Part shown: in pieces, positions 52,667 to 60,658 of the stretch
How positions within the stretch are numbered: position 1 is the stretch's first letter
Layout of the letters: every line of letters starts with the position of its first letter
From: RUG420 sp045642465
GTDB lineage: Bacteria > Bacillota > Clostridia > Oscillospirales > Acutalibacteraceae
Direction: 5' to 3'
Length of the DNA: 64,000 nucleotides
NCBI GenBank assembly: GCA_045642465.1
Contig: JAZUIY010000016.1
Location: forward strand, 496,001-560,000
The notes under the pieces: model-generated
Told to the model about the DNA's origin: nothing
Database searches by the model: none
What the model saw: only the letters and a program-made list of their open reading frames with translations
Made by a program: the position numbers and the translations under genes

Positions 52667-53386
52667 TTAGTTATTCTTGTTAATCATGCGGTTTTCAACT
52701 TCGCCGGTGGCAAGGTCAATGTAAAGCACATACATAGAAATCTTGTTTTCTTCATCCAGGTTTTCCCAAATGTCATTGAAGAATTCATCAATGTCGTTTG
52801 GAATGGATACGCGTTCCGGTTCGCCCTGGAAAGTTGGGATTGGGTTACCGTTGGTAACATAGGTGTGGATGAAATGTCCCAGACCGTTGATTGGCTCGTA
52901 ATCGAAGGTGTAACGGTTGCATACAGTACCTTCTGCATCGCCGGATTTCAGGATGCTGAGCTTATAGGTGAATTCACCGTTGTCACGAAGGACAATACCG
53001 GAAATACGAGGAGTCCAGTTTGGACCGTCCGGTTCAAAGCATCTGGTGGTGAGGGCTTCTTCGAAGGTCTTGCCATTCTTCATGAAGTCATAAATGGTCT
53101 GTGTCTGGTCACCGTTGGTAACAATGGTGTCGTCTCCCAAAACTTTGATTGGAGAATAAATGATGAGGGATGGATCTTCTACTTTGGATTCATCAAATGG
53201 GAAAATGATGACTTCGGAACCGTCTTCCTTGAAGACACGGTTTCTGGAGTTTTCAGAACGGCCCATGATGAAGTAAGCAATAGCAGCCTTGGTGCCATCT
53301 TCGGTCTTACCGATTACAATGCCGCGGCCAACATATTCGTTGCCTTTAATGGTGTTACCCATGGTTTTGATGTCATAAATGCTCAT
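52667..53386 (-). CDS. IMP cyclohydrolase, PurO-like
   Basis: 239 residues. It begins MSIYDIKTMGNTIKGNEYVGRGIVIG and has AYFIMGRSENSRNRVF, the Ntn-fold IMP cyclohydrolase type first known from archaea (PurO), not the PurH N-domain. With the stand-alone transformylase next door it completes the last step, FAICAR to IMP. Position between purN and the transformylase supports the assignment. Start ATG 53386 after AAAGGAGAAATAAAT, 2 bp after purN. Confidence 0.88.
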   Translation of the reverse strand: MSIYDIKTMGNTIKGNEYVGRGIVIGKTEDGTKAAIAYFIMGRSENSRNRVFKEDGSEVIIFPFDESKVEDPSLIIYSPIKVLGDDTIVTNGDQTQTIYDFMKNGKTFEEALTTRCFEPDGPNWTPRISGIVLRDNGEFTYKLSILKSGDAEGTVCNRYTFDYEPINGLGHFIHTYVTNGNPIPTFQGEPERVSIPNDIDEFFNDIWENLDEENKISMYVLYIDLATGEVENRMINKNN

Positions 53387-53388
53387 AT

Positions 53389-54003
53389 TTATTTCTCCTT
53401 TGCTTTCGCAATTTCTTGACTCACTTTTTCTGCAGCTTTTGGAAGCAGGATCCATTCAGCCTGTTCCATGACACGTTTCTGCAAAACCTCTGGGGTGTCC
53501 CCCTCTTCAATGTCTACGGCTTTCTGGTAGATAATCTGTCCACCATCCGGGATTTCGTTCACATAATGAACGGTAGCGCCGGTGACTTTGACGCCGTACT
53601 TCAAAGCCTCTTCGTGCACCTTAAGGCCATAGTACCCTTCCCCGCAGAAGCTAGGAATGAGGGCCGGATGCACGTTGATGATTCTATTCGGATACTTTTT
53701 GGTAAAGTTTCCACTGAGGATGCTGAGGAAGCCGGCCAGAACAATAAAGTCAATGTCATGTTCCTTCAGCAATGCCTCAATCTTGTCCTCGAATTCTTGT
53801 TGCGATGCACATTCTTTCTTGCTGACAACAGCACTTGGAATGTTTGCCTTAGCGGCACGTTCCAGGGCGTATACGCCAGGTTTGCTGGCTACCACCAACT
53901 TGATTTCACCAGACTGGATGATGCCGCTAGCTTGGGCATCAATGAGAGCCTGGAGGTTGGTTCCGCCACCGGAAACAAAGACCGCAATTTTGGTCTTTAC
54001 CAT
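53389..54003 (-). CDS. purN: Phosphoribosylglycinamide formyltransferase PurN
   Basis: 204 residues. IAVFVSGGGTNLQALID at the N-terminus, the catalytic region NVHPALIPSFCG with His, and the later VTGATVHYVNEIPDGGQII block with Asp are all present. Transfers a formyl group from 10-formyl-THF to GAR. Its ATG overlaps the purM stop (ATGGTAA). Confidence 0.96.
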   Translation of the reverse strand: MVKTKIAVFVSGGGTNLQALIDAQASGIIQSGEIKLVVASKPGVYALERAAKANIPSAVVSKKECASQQEFEDKIEALLKEHDIDFIVLAGFLSILSGNFTKKYPNRIINVHPALIPSFCGEGYYGLKVHEEALKYGVKVTGATVHYVNEIPDGGQIIYQKAVDIEEGDTPEVLQKRVMEQAEWILLPKAAEKVSQEIAKAKEK

Positions 54004-55037
54004 AATTCCACCTTGTCTTCCCCTTCTACAATGACACCCAGCTTGTAAGCGTCTTCGCCGTTCTGCTTTAAGATGTCAATTGCTTTGTCTGCCTGTTCGG
54101 CAGGTACAATGGCAATCATGCCGACACCCATGTTGTAGGTGTTGAACATGTCGTGTTCGGAAATATTTCCGGTTTCCTGAAGGAGTTTAAAGATTGGGAG
54201 TACCTTTACGTCATCCTTCTTGATTTTGGCACAGAGGCCATCCGGAATGGAACGTGGAATATTTTCATAGAAACCTCCGCCGGTAATATGGGAAACAGCA
54301 ACCACGTCTACTTCTTCCATGAGAGCCAGCATTGGCTTTACATAAATCTTGGTTGGAGTCAGAAGGGTTTCGCCAAGAGACTTGCCGCCCAAAGCTTCTA
54401 CCGGAGATTTCAGGTCAGCGTTTTCAATGTCGAATACCTTACGAACCAGAGAGAAGCCGTTGGAATGAACACCGCTGGATGGCAGTGCAATAATCACGTC
54501 TCCGGCTTTCATCTTGGTGTTGTCTAACACTTTATCTTTATCCACTACGCCTACAGCAAAACCGGCAAGGTCGTATTCGTCTTCCGGATAGAAACCAGGC
54601 ATTTCAGCGGTTTCCCCGCCGGTGAGAGCGGCATCGGACTGGATGCAGCCGTCGCAAACGCCTTTCACAATGTCAGCAATTTTTTCCGGAACGTTCTTAC
54701 CACAAGCAATGTAGTCAAGGAACAGCAATGGCTTTGCGCCACAGCAGATGATGTCGTTGACACACATGGCAACACAGTCAATGCCGACGGTGTCGTGCTT
54801 GTCCATTAAGAAGGCTATTTTCAGTTTGGTACCAACCCCGTCAGTACCGGACACCAATACCGGATTCTGGATACCGGTCATGTCCATTTCAAAAAGACCG
54901 CCGAAGCCGCCAATGGCACCCAGGGCACCCTTGGTCAAGGTCTTCTTGACATGTTCCTTCATCAGTTCTACGGATTTGTAGCCGGCGGTAATATCTACAC
55001 CGGCTGCTGCGTAGGCTTCAGATTGAGATTTCATCAT
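53997..55037 (-). CDS. purM: Phosphoribosylformylglycinamidine cyclo-ligase PurM
   Basis: 346 residues. Blocks visible: SYAAAGVDITAGYKSVELMKEHVKKT-like N-terminus, PVLVSGTDGVGTKLKIA, GGETAEMPGFY, SSGVHSNGFSLVRK, and HITGGGFYENIPR. Makes AIR from FGAM. The first of two consecutive ATGs (55037) is taken, behind GGGAGGAATACTCACT. It is separated from purE by a hairpin terminator. Confidence 0.96.
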   Translation of the reverse strand: MMKSQSEAYAAAGVDITAGYKSVELMKEHVKKTLTKGALGAIGGFGGLFEMDMTGIQNPVLVSGTDGVGTKLKIAFLMDKHDTVGIDCVAMCVNDIICCGAKPLLFLDYIACGKNVPEKIADIVKGVCDGCIQSDAALTGGETAEMPGFYPEDEYDLAGFAVGVVDKDKVLDNTKMKAGDVIIALPSSGVHSNGFSLVRKVFDIENADLKSPVEALGGKSLGETLLTPTKIYVKPMLALMEEVDVVAVSHITGGGFYENIPRSIPDGLCAKIKKDDVKVLPIFKLLQETGNISEHDMFNTYNMGVGMIAIVPAEQADKAIDILKQNGEDAYKLGVIVEGEDKVELW

Positions 55038-55069
55038 AGTGAGTATTCCTCCCAAAAAATACTTGTAAA

Positions 55070-55108
55070 AATAAGAGAAGCAAATATAACGTTAGTCGTT
55101 ATATTTGC
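55070..55108 (-). terminator. Terminator/attenuator overlapping the purE stop
   Basis: GCAAATATAACG / CGTTATATTTGC is a perfect 12-bp stem with a TTAGT loop that contains the purE stop codon; the minus strand continues TTCTCTTATTTTT. It stands inside the pur cluster, before purM, so it may reduce expression of the six downstream genes relative to purE. Confidence 0.75.
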
Positions 55109-55586
55109 TTGCAAGCTGAGCGTCGGCAGCCAACACTTTTTCGGTGGCTGTGGCGCGGTCTTTATTCAGTTTAGCTGCTAAATCAGCGTCTTCTACTGCC
55201 AAAATTTGAATGGCAAGCAGAGCTGCATTCTTGGCACCGTCAATGGCGACAGTGGCAACCGGGATGCCGGAAGGCATCTGAACGGTGGAAAGCAGAGAGT
55301 CTAATCCGTCCATGGTGGAGGACTTCACCGGAATGCCGATAACCGGCAAGGTGGTCTGAGCCGCAATGGCCCCAGCTAAGTGGGCAGCCTTTCCTGCTGC
55401 GGCAATGATGACACCAAAGTCATTGTCTCTGGCGTTCTTCGTAAATTCGGCGCACTGCAGCGGTGTTCTGTGTGCAGAATACACGTGAGATTCACATGGA
55501 ACTCCGAATTCTTTCAAGGTTTCAATTGCTTTGGAAACTACTGGTAAGTCTGAGTCGCTTCCCATGATAACGGCTACCTTTTTCAT
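55092..55586 (-). CDS. purE: N5-CAIR mutase PurE
   Basis: 164 residues. VAVIMGSDSDLPVV, SAHRTPLQ and GKAAHLAGAIAAQTTLPVIGIP are the class I PurE signature. It rearranges N5-CAIR (from PurK) to CAIR. purK, purC, purF and purB are not in the window. ATG 55586 after AAGGGAGGATTTTTCACAG. First gene of the pur cluster, with a promoter 44 bp upstream. Confidence 0.96.
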   Translation of the reverse strand: MKKVAVIMGSDSDLPVVSKAIETLKEFGVPCESHVYSAHRTPLQCAEFTKNARDNDFGVIIAAAGKAAHLAGAIAAQTTLPVIGIPVKSSTMDGLDSLLSTVQMPSGIPVATVAIDGAKNAALLAIQILAVEDADLAAKLNKDRATATEKVLAADAQLASKYND

Positions 55587-55629
55587 CTGTGAAAAATCCT
55601 CCCTTAGGATTCATTATTTTACAGATAAA

Positions 55630-55659
55630 ATTATACAATTTATGGTTCAAATTCCTCAA
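55630..55659 (-). promoter_or_regulatory. purE promoter
   Basis: Minus strand TTGAGG (55654-55659), 18-bp spacer, TATAAT (55630-55635, perfect -10). The leader would be under 40 nt, leaving no room for a purine riboswitch. Confidence 0.6.
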
Positions 55660-55671
55660 CTGTCAAAACCA

Positions 55672-55713
55672 CAAAAAACCTGACGAAAAACCAATGTTTT
55701 CCGTCAGGTTTTT
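55672..55713. terminator. Terminator after ilvE
   Basis: CCTGACG / CGTCAGG with an inner AAAAC / GTTTT helix and CAAT loop; T runs on both sides (TTTTT plus, TTTTTTGTGG minus). It ends the ilvE transcript before the pur promoter. Confidence 0.88.
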
Positions 55714-55742
55714 AAAGTCATTTTCTATTGACAAACAACCAA

Positions 55743-56810
55743 TTAGCAAACAGGAACAATCCAGCCCTTGGTGTCTTCAATTTTACCCCACTGAATACCG
55801 GTCATGGTGTCGTAGAGTTTCTGGGTAAGAGGTCCGATTTCGCCGTTGCAAATGTAAGCAACCTGATCTTTCCACTTCAGTTCCTTTACAGGAGAAACAA
55901 CAGCAGCGGTGCCGCAGCCGAATACTTCTTCCAGCTTACCTTCATCAGCAGCCTTCATGATGTCAGCAATGGCAAGTTTGCCTTCAATTACTTCATAACC
56001 CCAGTCTTTGCAGAGTTCAATAATAGAACGACGGGTAATACCAGGAAGAACGGTGCCTACGCAAGCAGCAGTGTAGATTTTGCCGTCAATCTTGAACATG
56101 ATGTTCATGGCGCCAACTTCTTCTACATACTTCTTTTCTACACCATCCAGCCAGAGAACCTGGGAGTAACCAGCCTTTTCAGCAAGGTCACCTGCTTTGA
56201 TGGAAGCAGCGTAGTTACCACCGCACTTGGTGAAACCGGTGAGGCCAGGAGCAGCACGGATATATTCATCTTCAACGTAGATACGTACAGGAGCAAGACC
56301 TTCAGCATAGTATGCACCGGATGGAGCAGCAATGATGCAGAAGAGATAGTGCTTGGAAGCGTGTACGCCAAGGCCTACGTCAGTAGCAAAGGTGAATGGA
56401 CGGATGTAAAGAGAAGAACCATCAGAGTATGGTACCCAATCCTGGTCAACTTCAACCAAAGTCTTAACAGCTTCAATGAAGTCTTCTACCGGAATCTGAG
56501 GAATGCAAAGACGGTCAGCAGAGTCATTCATTCTGTTGGCGTTGCAGTCCGGGCGGAACAGCTGAATTTTGCCTTCAGCAGTTCTGTAGGCCTTCATACC
56601 TTCGAAGATTTCCTGTGCATAGTGGAATACTACAGTTGCAGGATCCATTGGCAGTTCTTCGTAAGGTACGATTCTGGCGTCATGCCAGCCTTCCCCTTCG
56701 GTGTAGTCCATTAAGAACATATGGTCGGTAAAGATCTTACCGAAACCAAGATTGCTTTCATCCGTTGGCTTTGCCTTCGGAGTGGTTGTTCTAGTGATTT
56801 TAATATCCAT
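55743..56810 (-). CDS. ilvE: Branched-chain amino-acid aminotransferase IlvE (type II)
   Basis: 355 residues, PLP fold type IV. FTDHMFLMDYTEGEGWHDARIVPY near residue 29, FEGMKAYRTAEGKIQLFRPDCNANR near 75, the PLP lysine in FTKCGGNYAASIKAGDLAEKAGYSQVLWLDG region, and the final GEIGPLTQKLYD are those of the larger eukaryote-like/Bacillus YbgE type. ATG 56810 behind AGGAGGAAGTTATC is preferred over an in-frame start ten codons upstream. Separate from the pur genes by a terminator. Confidence 0.95.
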   Translation of the reverse strand: MDIKITRTTTPKAKPTDESNLGFGKIFTDHMFLMDYTEGEGWHDARIVPYEELPMDPATVVFHYAQEIFEGMKAYRTAEGKIQLFRPDCNANRMNDSADRLCIPQIPVEDFIEAVKTLVEVDQDWVPYSDGSSLYIRPFTFATDVGLGVHASKHYLFCIIAAPSGAYYAEGLAPVRIYVEDEYIRAAPGLTGFTKCGGNYAASIKAGDLAEKAGYSQVLWLDGVEKKYVEEVGAMNIMFKIDGKIYTAACVGTVLPGITRRSIIELCKDWGYEVIEGKLAIADIMKAADEGKLEEVFGCGTAAVVSPVKELKWKDQVAYICNGEIGPLTQKLYDTMTGIQWGKIEDTKGWIVPVC

Positions 56811-56886
56811 GATAACTTCCTCCTGAAGTAATTTTTCCATAAAATTTTAGTCCCCTAAAGTGAATTTGTCAATGTAACCCAAAGGG

Positions 56887-57774
56887 TCAAAACAAGATGT
56901 TTAGGGCATTTTTGAAACAAATTTGGTCCATTTCCTCGTCCGACAAAGAGAGGCTCTTCAGAGCAGCCAGGGTATCCCTTGGTTTTTCCCATGGGGAATC
57001 TGTGCCGAAGAGGATTTTCTCTGCCCCGTGGTTTCGGATCATCCGCTTCCATTGTTCCGGGCTTATGTAGTCTTTCACAAAGGAGGTATCCAGGAACACA
57101 TTGGTTCCGACGAGGTATTGTTCCACGTCGTCCCAGCGGTTCCAACCGCCCATGTGGGCGCAAATCAGATGACCTCCGGAGACTTTTTCTAGTAAGTTTG
57201 CAATGCGTTTCGGTTCACTGTAAACCGGCGGCAGAAGACCAATGTCTTCCCCTGCGTGAATGACCACATAGAGCCCCAGTTCTTCACAGCGCTTCATCAT
57301 GGAAATGAAGTCCAAAGAATCCACATAAGTATGCTGAAATTCCGGATGAACCTTCAGTCCTAAGAATCCGGCAGATTTGATTTCCTCTAAATAAGAATCC
57401 CCTTGTTCCATGCCTGGGAAAAAGCCTGCAAAGTTCACTACAACAGGCTGTAACGGAGTTTTTTCATTCCAGTGAAACTGGTTAGGATTCTTACGGTAAG
57501 CCTCCCGGAAGGCATCATAGGCCTCTTGATTACGGTCCTGAATTTCTTTGGCAAACCGCAGAATGGAGTCCTCCTGCCTTGGGGCAGTCACCACCGGCAG
57601 AGATACGGAAATGTCTACCCCATCCTCTGCCATGGAACCCAGCAAGCCGTCATAGGTTGCGGGTATGTGGCAGTAATTGCTGTTTCCCCTTTTTTCCACA
57701 TCACTGAGTAGGCTGGCAACAGCTTTCTCAGCCAACGCCTCCGGGAAAAAATGGGTATGAAAATCTACTAACAT
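56887..57774 (-). CDS. Amidohydrolase_2-family metal-dependent hydrolase
   Basis: 295-residue TIM barrel. Metal ligands visible: HxH in DFHTHFFP (His6, His8), His in VVIHAGED, His in CAHMGG, and Asp in FGTDSPW. Lys in GLKVHPEF is at the bridging position or its Arg/His equivalent. Members range from decarboxylases (ACMSD-like) to hydrolases; the substrate is unknown. It starts at ATG 57774, 5 bp after dinB, and ends 76 bp before ilvE. Confidence 0.85.
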   Translation of the reverse strand: MLVDFHTHFFPEALAEKAVASLLSDVEKRGNSNYCHIPATYDGLLGSMAEDGVDISVSLPVVTAPRQEDSILRFAKEIQDRNQEAYDAFREAYRKNPNQFHWNEKTPLQPVVVNFAGFFPGMEQGDSYLEEIKSAGFLGLKVHPEFQHTYVDSLDFISMMKRCEELGLYVVIHAGEDIGLLPPVYSEPKRIANLLEKVSGGHLICAHMGGWNRWDDVEQYLVGTNVFLDTSFVKDYISPEQWKRMIRNHGAEKILFGTDSPWEKPRDTLAALKSLSLSDEEMDQICFKNALNILF

Positions 57775-57779
57775 GAGTA

Positions 57780-59030
57780 TTACTCATCCTTACTTTTCTG
57801 TTTGGTCTTTTCTTTCGAGGTCCAGGCAAACCCGATTTTGTCGGAACCGAACCGCTCCCTGATTTGGTCCATAGTGGTTTCCAGGACTTCCTGCTGCTGA
57901 TGTTTCTCATCTGCAGCCAGGGCAGCATCCGGGGAGCTGTCTGACGTGAAGAGAGACATCTGTTCCGGAACGGATTCCGTTTCCGGAACCAAATCGGCCC
58001 CGGTTACGGAGAGCAAACGGATGGGATTTTGGAAATTCCAATTCTCCCGGACCAGCTCCATGGCAATTTTGGAAATATCTTTTTGTAGATAAGTGGGTTT
58101 GGACAGTTTGCGCTGCCGCTGAATGGTCTTAAAGTCTGGGTCCTTGATGGCTACCTGAATGGTATAGGCCTTTTTATGATGGGACCGTAACCGGGAGGCC
58201 ACAGAGTCAGACAGCTCATTGATGCCCGCCCGCACCTGGGGTTCGCCCAAAAGGTCTCCGGCAAAAGTAATACTATTGCCCACCGACTTGGGCTCCCGCT
58301 TCTCATAAAAGGAAGCAACCGGGTCTTGGTCCAAACCGTGAATGTACTCGTATAAGGAGTCCCCTTGTTTCCCCAAGATACGGTTTAAGAAGGACTGCTC
58401 TAAGTCAGCCAAGTCACCACAGGTATATACACTGTATTTATGCAGGGTTTCCACGGATTTTCGGCCTACAAACAGCAGGTCAGAAACCGGCAACGGGTAC
58501 ACAATTTTCGGAATGTCTTCCCGCATAATGACCGTGGTGGCATCCGGCTTTTTATAGTCACTGCCCAGTTTGGCAAAGACCTTACAGAAACTCACCCCTA
58601 CCGAAACCGTAATGCCGATTTCTTCCCGGATAGTCTTCCGAATATCGTCTGCCATTTCCATCGGCGTCATGTGAAAGAGGTTTAAAGAACCGGTGACATC
58701 CAAGAAGGATTCATCAATACTAAAAGGTTCCACCAAATCGGTATACCGCAGATAAATCTGATTAATCCGCTCATAAAATTGGTGGTACAGGTCATGATGT
58801 GGTTTTACCAGCACCAAATCAGGACACTTCTTTTTGGCCTGCCAAATGGTTTCGGCTGTCTGTATGCCATATTTTTTGGCCAACTCGTTTTTGGCCAAAA
58901 TAATACCGTGTCTATTTTCCGGATTTCCGGCCACTGCCATAGGCACGTCCCTAAGCTCCGGCTGAAGTACTGTTTCAACCGAAGCAAAAAAAGAGTTGCC
59001 ATCGCAGTGTAAAATGACACGGTCTTTCAT
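57780..59030 (-). CDS. dinB: Y-family DNA polymerase IV
   Basis: Error-prone translesion polymerase. 416 residues beginning MKDRVILHCDGNSFFASVE, with the catalytic Asp in HCDGNSFF and the Asp-Glu pair in FSIDESFLDVTG near residue 104. HhH region GRKSVETLHKYSVYTCGDLA and the little-finger domain follow (RVGSVGNSITF). A ~60-residue basic/helical C-terminal tail has no beta-clamp motif I can confirm, although PEQMSLF near 370 is a good candidate (QMSLF). Start ATG 59030, GAGGAA upstream; a longer frame upstream has no site. Confidence 0.93.
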   Translation of the reverse strand: MKDRVILHCDGNSFFASVETVLQPELRDVPMAVAGNPENRHGIILAKNELAKKYGIQTAETIWQAKKKCPDLVLVKPHHDLYHQFYERINQIYLRYTDLVEPFSIDESFLDVTGSLNLFHMTPMEMADDIRKTIREEIGITVSVGVSFCKVFAKLGSDYKKPDATTVIMREDIPKIVYPLPVSDLLFVGRKSVETLHKYSVYTCGDLADLEQSFLNRILGKQGDSLYEYIHGLDQDPVASFYEKREPKSVGNSITFAGDLLGEPQVRAGINELSDSVASRLRSHHKKAYTIQVAIKDPDFKTIQRQRKLSKPTYLQKDISKIAMELVRENWNFQNPIRLLSVTGADLVPETESVPEQMSLFTSDSSPDAALAADEKHQQQEVLETTMDQIRERFGSDKIGFAWTSKEKTKQKSKDE

Positions 59031-59053
59031 ATACGTTCCTCTATTCCCGGCAA

Positions 59054-59959
59054 TTAGCTGTTTTCTGCAAAGAATGCCAGGATATCCTTGTTGGCTTGAA
59101 TGGATTCCACCCAATCCGGATTCAAAACATTGAATACATGTGCTAATTTGTTTTCCTGTTTTTGGTAGCAGGCATAAGCATGTTCAATACCCTTATCAAT
59201 CATGTCCTTATGAATACTTGCGGTAACATTGTGAATACCCACATCAGACTTGGTGGTAACAATAAAGGTAGGCAGCATGCCTGGTTGAAGGAAACTCTGG
59301 TAAGAGAATTTCTCGGTGTCGTTATGGAGAGCAAATGAATCGCCCAGCAAGAATTTTACCAATGCTCTGCTTACCAGGTCCGTCTTTTGGAAAGAACCTA
59401 CCGGACAAGTGGCACAGACGGCCTTTATTGGCTTTGTCATTGGTTCCACAGCACAGATCTTCTGTAATTCGGAATTGACCTGTAAGGCCCCGTAAAGCAG
59501 TACAAGGTGCCCACCGGAACTGTCTCCGGTTAAGTACAGACGGTCCATATCAAAGCCATACTTACCCGCATTCTTTTCCATCCAGCGGAATACCTGACGG
59601 AGTTCCTGCATTTCTTCTGCAACAGTACCTTCCGGAATCAGAGTGTAGTTTACATTTACTACACGGTAACCTTGAGAAGCGAACCACATACCATGCTGTC
59701 TGTTGATTTCTTTATAACAAGTGGTATAACCGCCACCGTGAACTTCTACAATAACCGGCAGCTTTTCCTTTTTATCTACACCAGCCGGGCCATACACATC
59801 CAGCAGATGGAACTTGTTGCTCTTTCTTCCACGTTCCCCAAAATAATTGATATCTGCTTCTTCTTTGGTGCCATAGGTCGGTGTTTTCTTGTCAATGCGA
59901 TCCACGTTCATGAAGTACTGCATCACGCGGAATGCTTTTACAACGAATGAAGTGCTCAT
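59054..59959 (-). CDS. Alpha/beta hydrolase (HSL-like lipase/esterase family)
   Basis: 301 residues. Oxyanion motif HGGGY near residue 75 and nucleophile motif GDSSGGH near 147, as in the GDXG (hormone-sensitive lipase) family; Asp and His of the triad are likely in KSDVGIHN and KLAHVFN. No signal peptide. The ATG 59959 follows AAAGGAGCTACTACT. It precedes dinB and the amidohydrolase on the same strand. Substrate unknown (short-chain ester). Confidence 0.88.
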   Translation of the reverse strand: MSTSFVVKAFRVMQYFMNVDRIDKKTPTYGTKEEADINYFGERGRKSNKFHLLDVYGPAGVDKKEKLPVIVEVHGGGYTTCYKEINRQHGMWFASQGYRVVNVNYTLIPEGTVAEEMQELRQVFRWMEKNAGKYGFDMDRLYLTGDSSGGHLVLLYGALQVNSELQKICAVEPMTKPIKAVCATCPVGSFQKTDLVSRALVKFLLGDSFALHNDTEKFSYQSFLQPGMLPTFIVTTKSDVGIHNVTASIHKDMIDKGIEHAYACYQKQENKLAHVFNVLNPDWVESIQANKDILAFFAENS

Positions 59960-60111
59960 AGTAGTAGCTCCTTTCATTTTCCTCCATAGAAAATGCAGTT
60001 TTCTTACATCTTCAATAGTTTACCATAGTTCCGTTTAAAAATATGTGTATTTTAAATAATTATATGGTATGATTAAAGGCGTATTAAATCTCTATCTCGG
60101 AGGAAATAGGA

Positions 60112-60597
60112 ATGAAAAAGGTATTTTCAGTAATTAAAGCATCCATTGCTGCATTGCTGGCAATGTGCATTCTGGTTGTTGGTCTTCTTTGCTACGTTGG
60201 TTTCGGCGTTCTTCTGCCATACTACAATGTACCAAATGAAAACAAAGCTGTTGCTGCTTACGACGTAAACTCCGGCCTCATCAATGACGACATGCTGGCC
60301 GTATTCCAGTCCAAGGACATCTACGAACTGGGCGTAAACAAGGATGGCAAGGTTGTATTCCAGCATCCACGCAAGGCCTTCAAAGAAGCTAAGAAAGCTT
60401 GCAAAGAAGCCAGAAAGTATGAAGACAAGACTTATGATCTGAAGCACATGAGCAAGACCGCTTACATTGCTTACATTGACGCCGGCAAGAAGGTCATCAA
60501 CGACGACTCCATTACCGACAAGGATCTGAAAGCCCAGGCCTTTGAACTTTCCAGCGTACTAGAAATTTACGCTAACAGCTTCAACAGACACAGATAA
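60112..60597 (+). CDS. Hypothetical secreted or membrane-anchored small protein
   Basis: 161 residues. N-terminal basic residues and a hydrophobic segment at about 9-33 (ASIAALLAMCILVVGLLCYVGFGVLL) form a signal anchor without an obvious cleavage box; the remaining ~125 residues are Lys-rich and helical (KAFKEAKKACKEARKYEDKT). I do not recognise the family. Start ATG 60112 after GGAGGAAATAGGA. An extended -10 (TGG-TATGAT, 60065-60073) precedes it and a strong terminator follows, so it is expressed as a single gene. Neighbours give no functional clue. Confidence 0.8.
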   Translation: MKKVFSVIKASIAALLAMCILVVGLLCYVGFGVLLPYYNVPNENKAVAAYDVNSGLINDDMLAVFQSKDIYELGVNKDGKVVFQHPRKAFKEAKKACKEARKYEDKTYDLKHMSKTAYIAYIDAGKKVINDDSITDKDLKAQAFELSSVLEIYANSFNRHR

Positions 60598-60611
60598 CTT
60601 TTGCGTACTTT

Positions 60612-60643
60612 ACAGGGTGGTTTCTAGCCACCCTGTATTTTTT
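60612..60643 (+). terminator. Terminator after the small anchored protein
   Basis: ACAGGGTGG / CCACCCTGT, 9-bp perfect stem, TTTCTAG loop, then ATTTTTTT. It lies 15 bp before the PAP2 start, so the PAP2 gene depends on read-through or an unseen promoter. Confidence 0.92.
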
Positions 60644-60658
60644 TAGAAAGGGTATCCT

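Noticed and set aside
52244..53419. 391-codon open frame antisense to the PurH/IMP cyclohydrolase genes
   Set aside because: Unusually long, but both sense genes are certain and the antisense peptide shows no family pattern. It follows from codon bias of the sense strand.
55587..55742. Purine riboswitch before purE
   Set aside because: The predicted promoter lies 44 bp from the start codon and the remaining gap is filled by the ilvE terminator; no guanine-type aptamer is seen.
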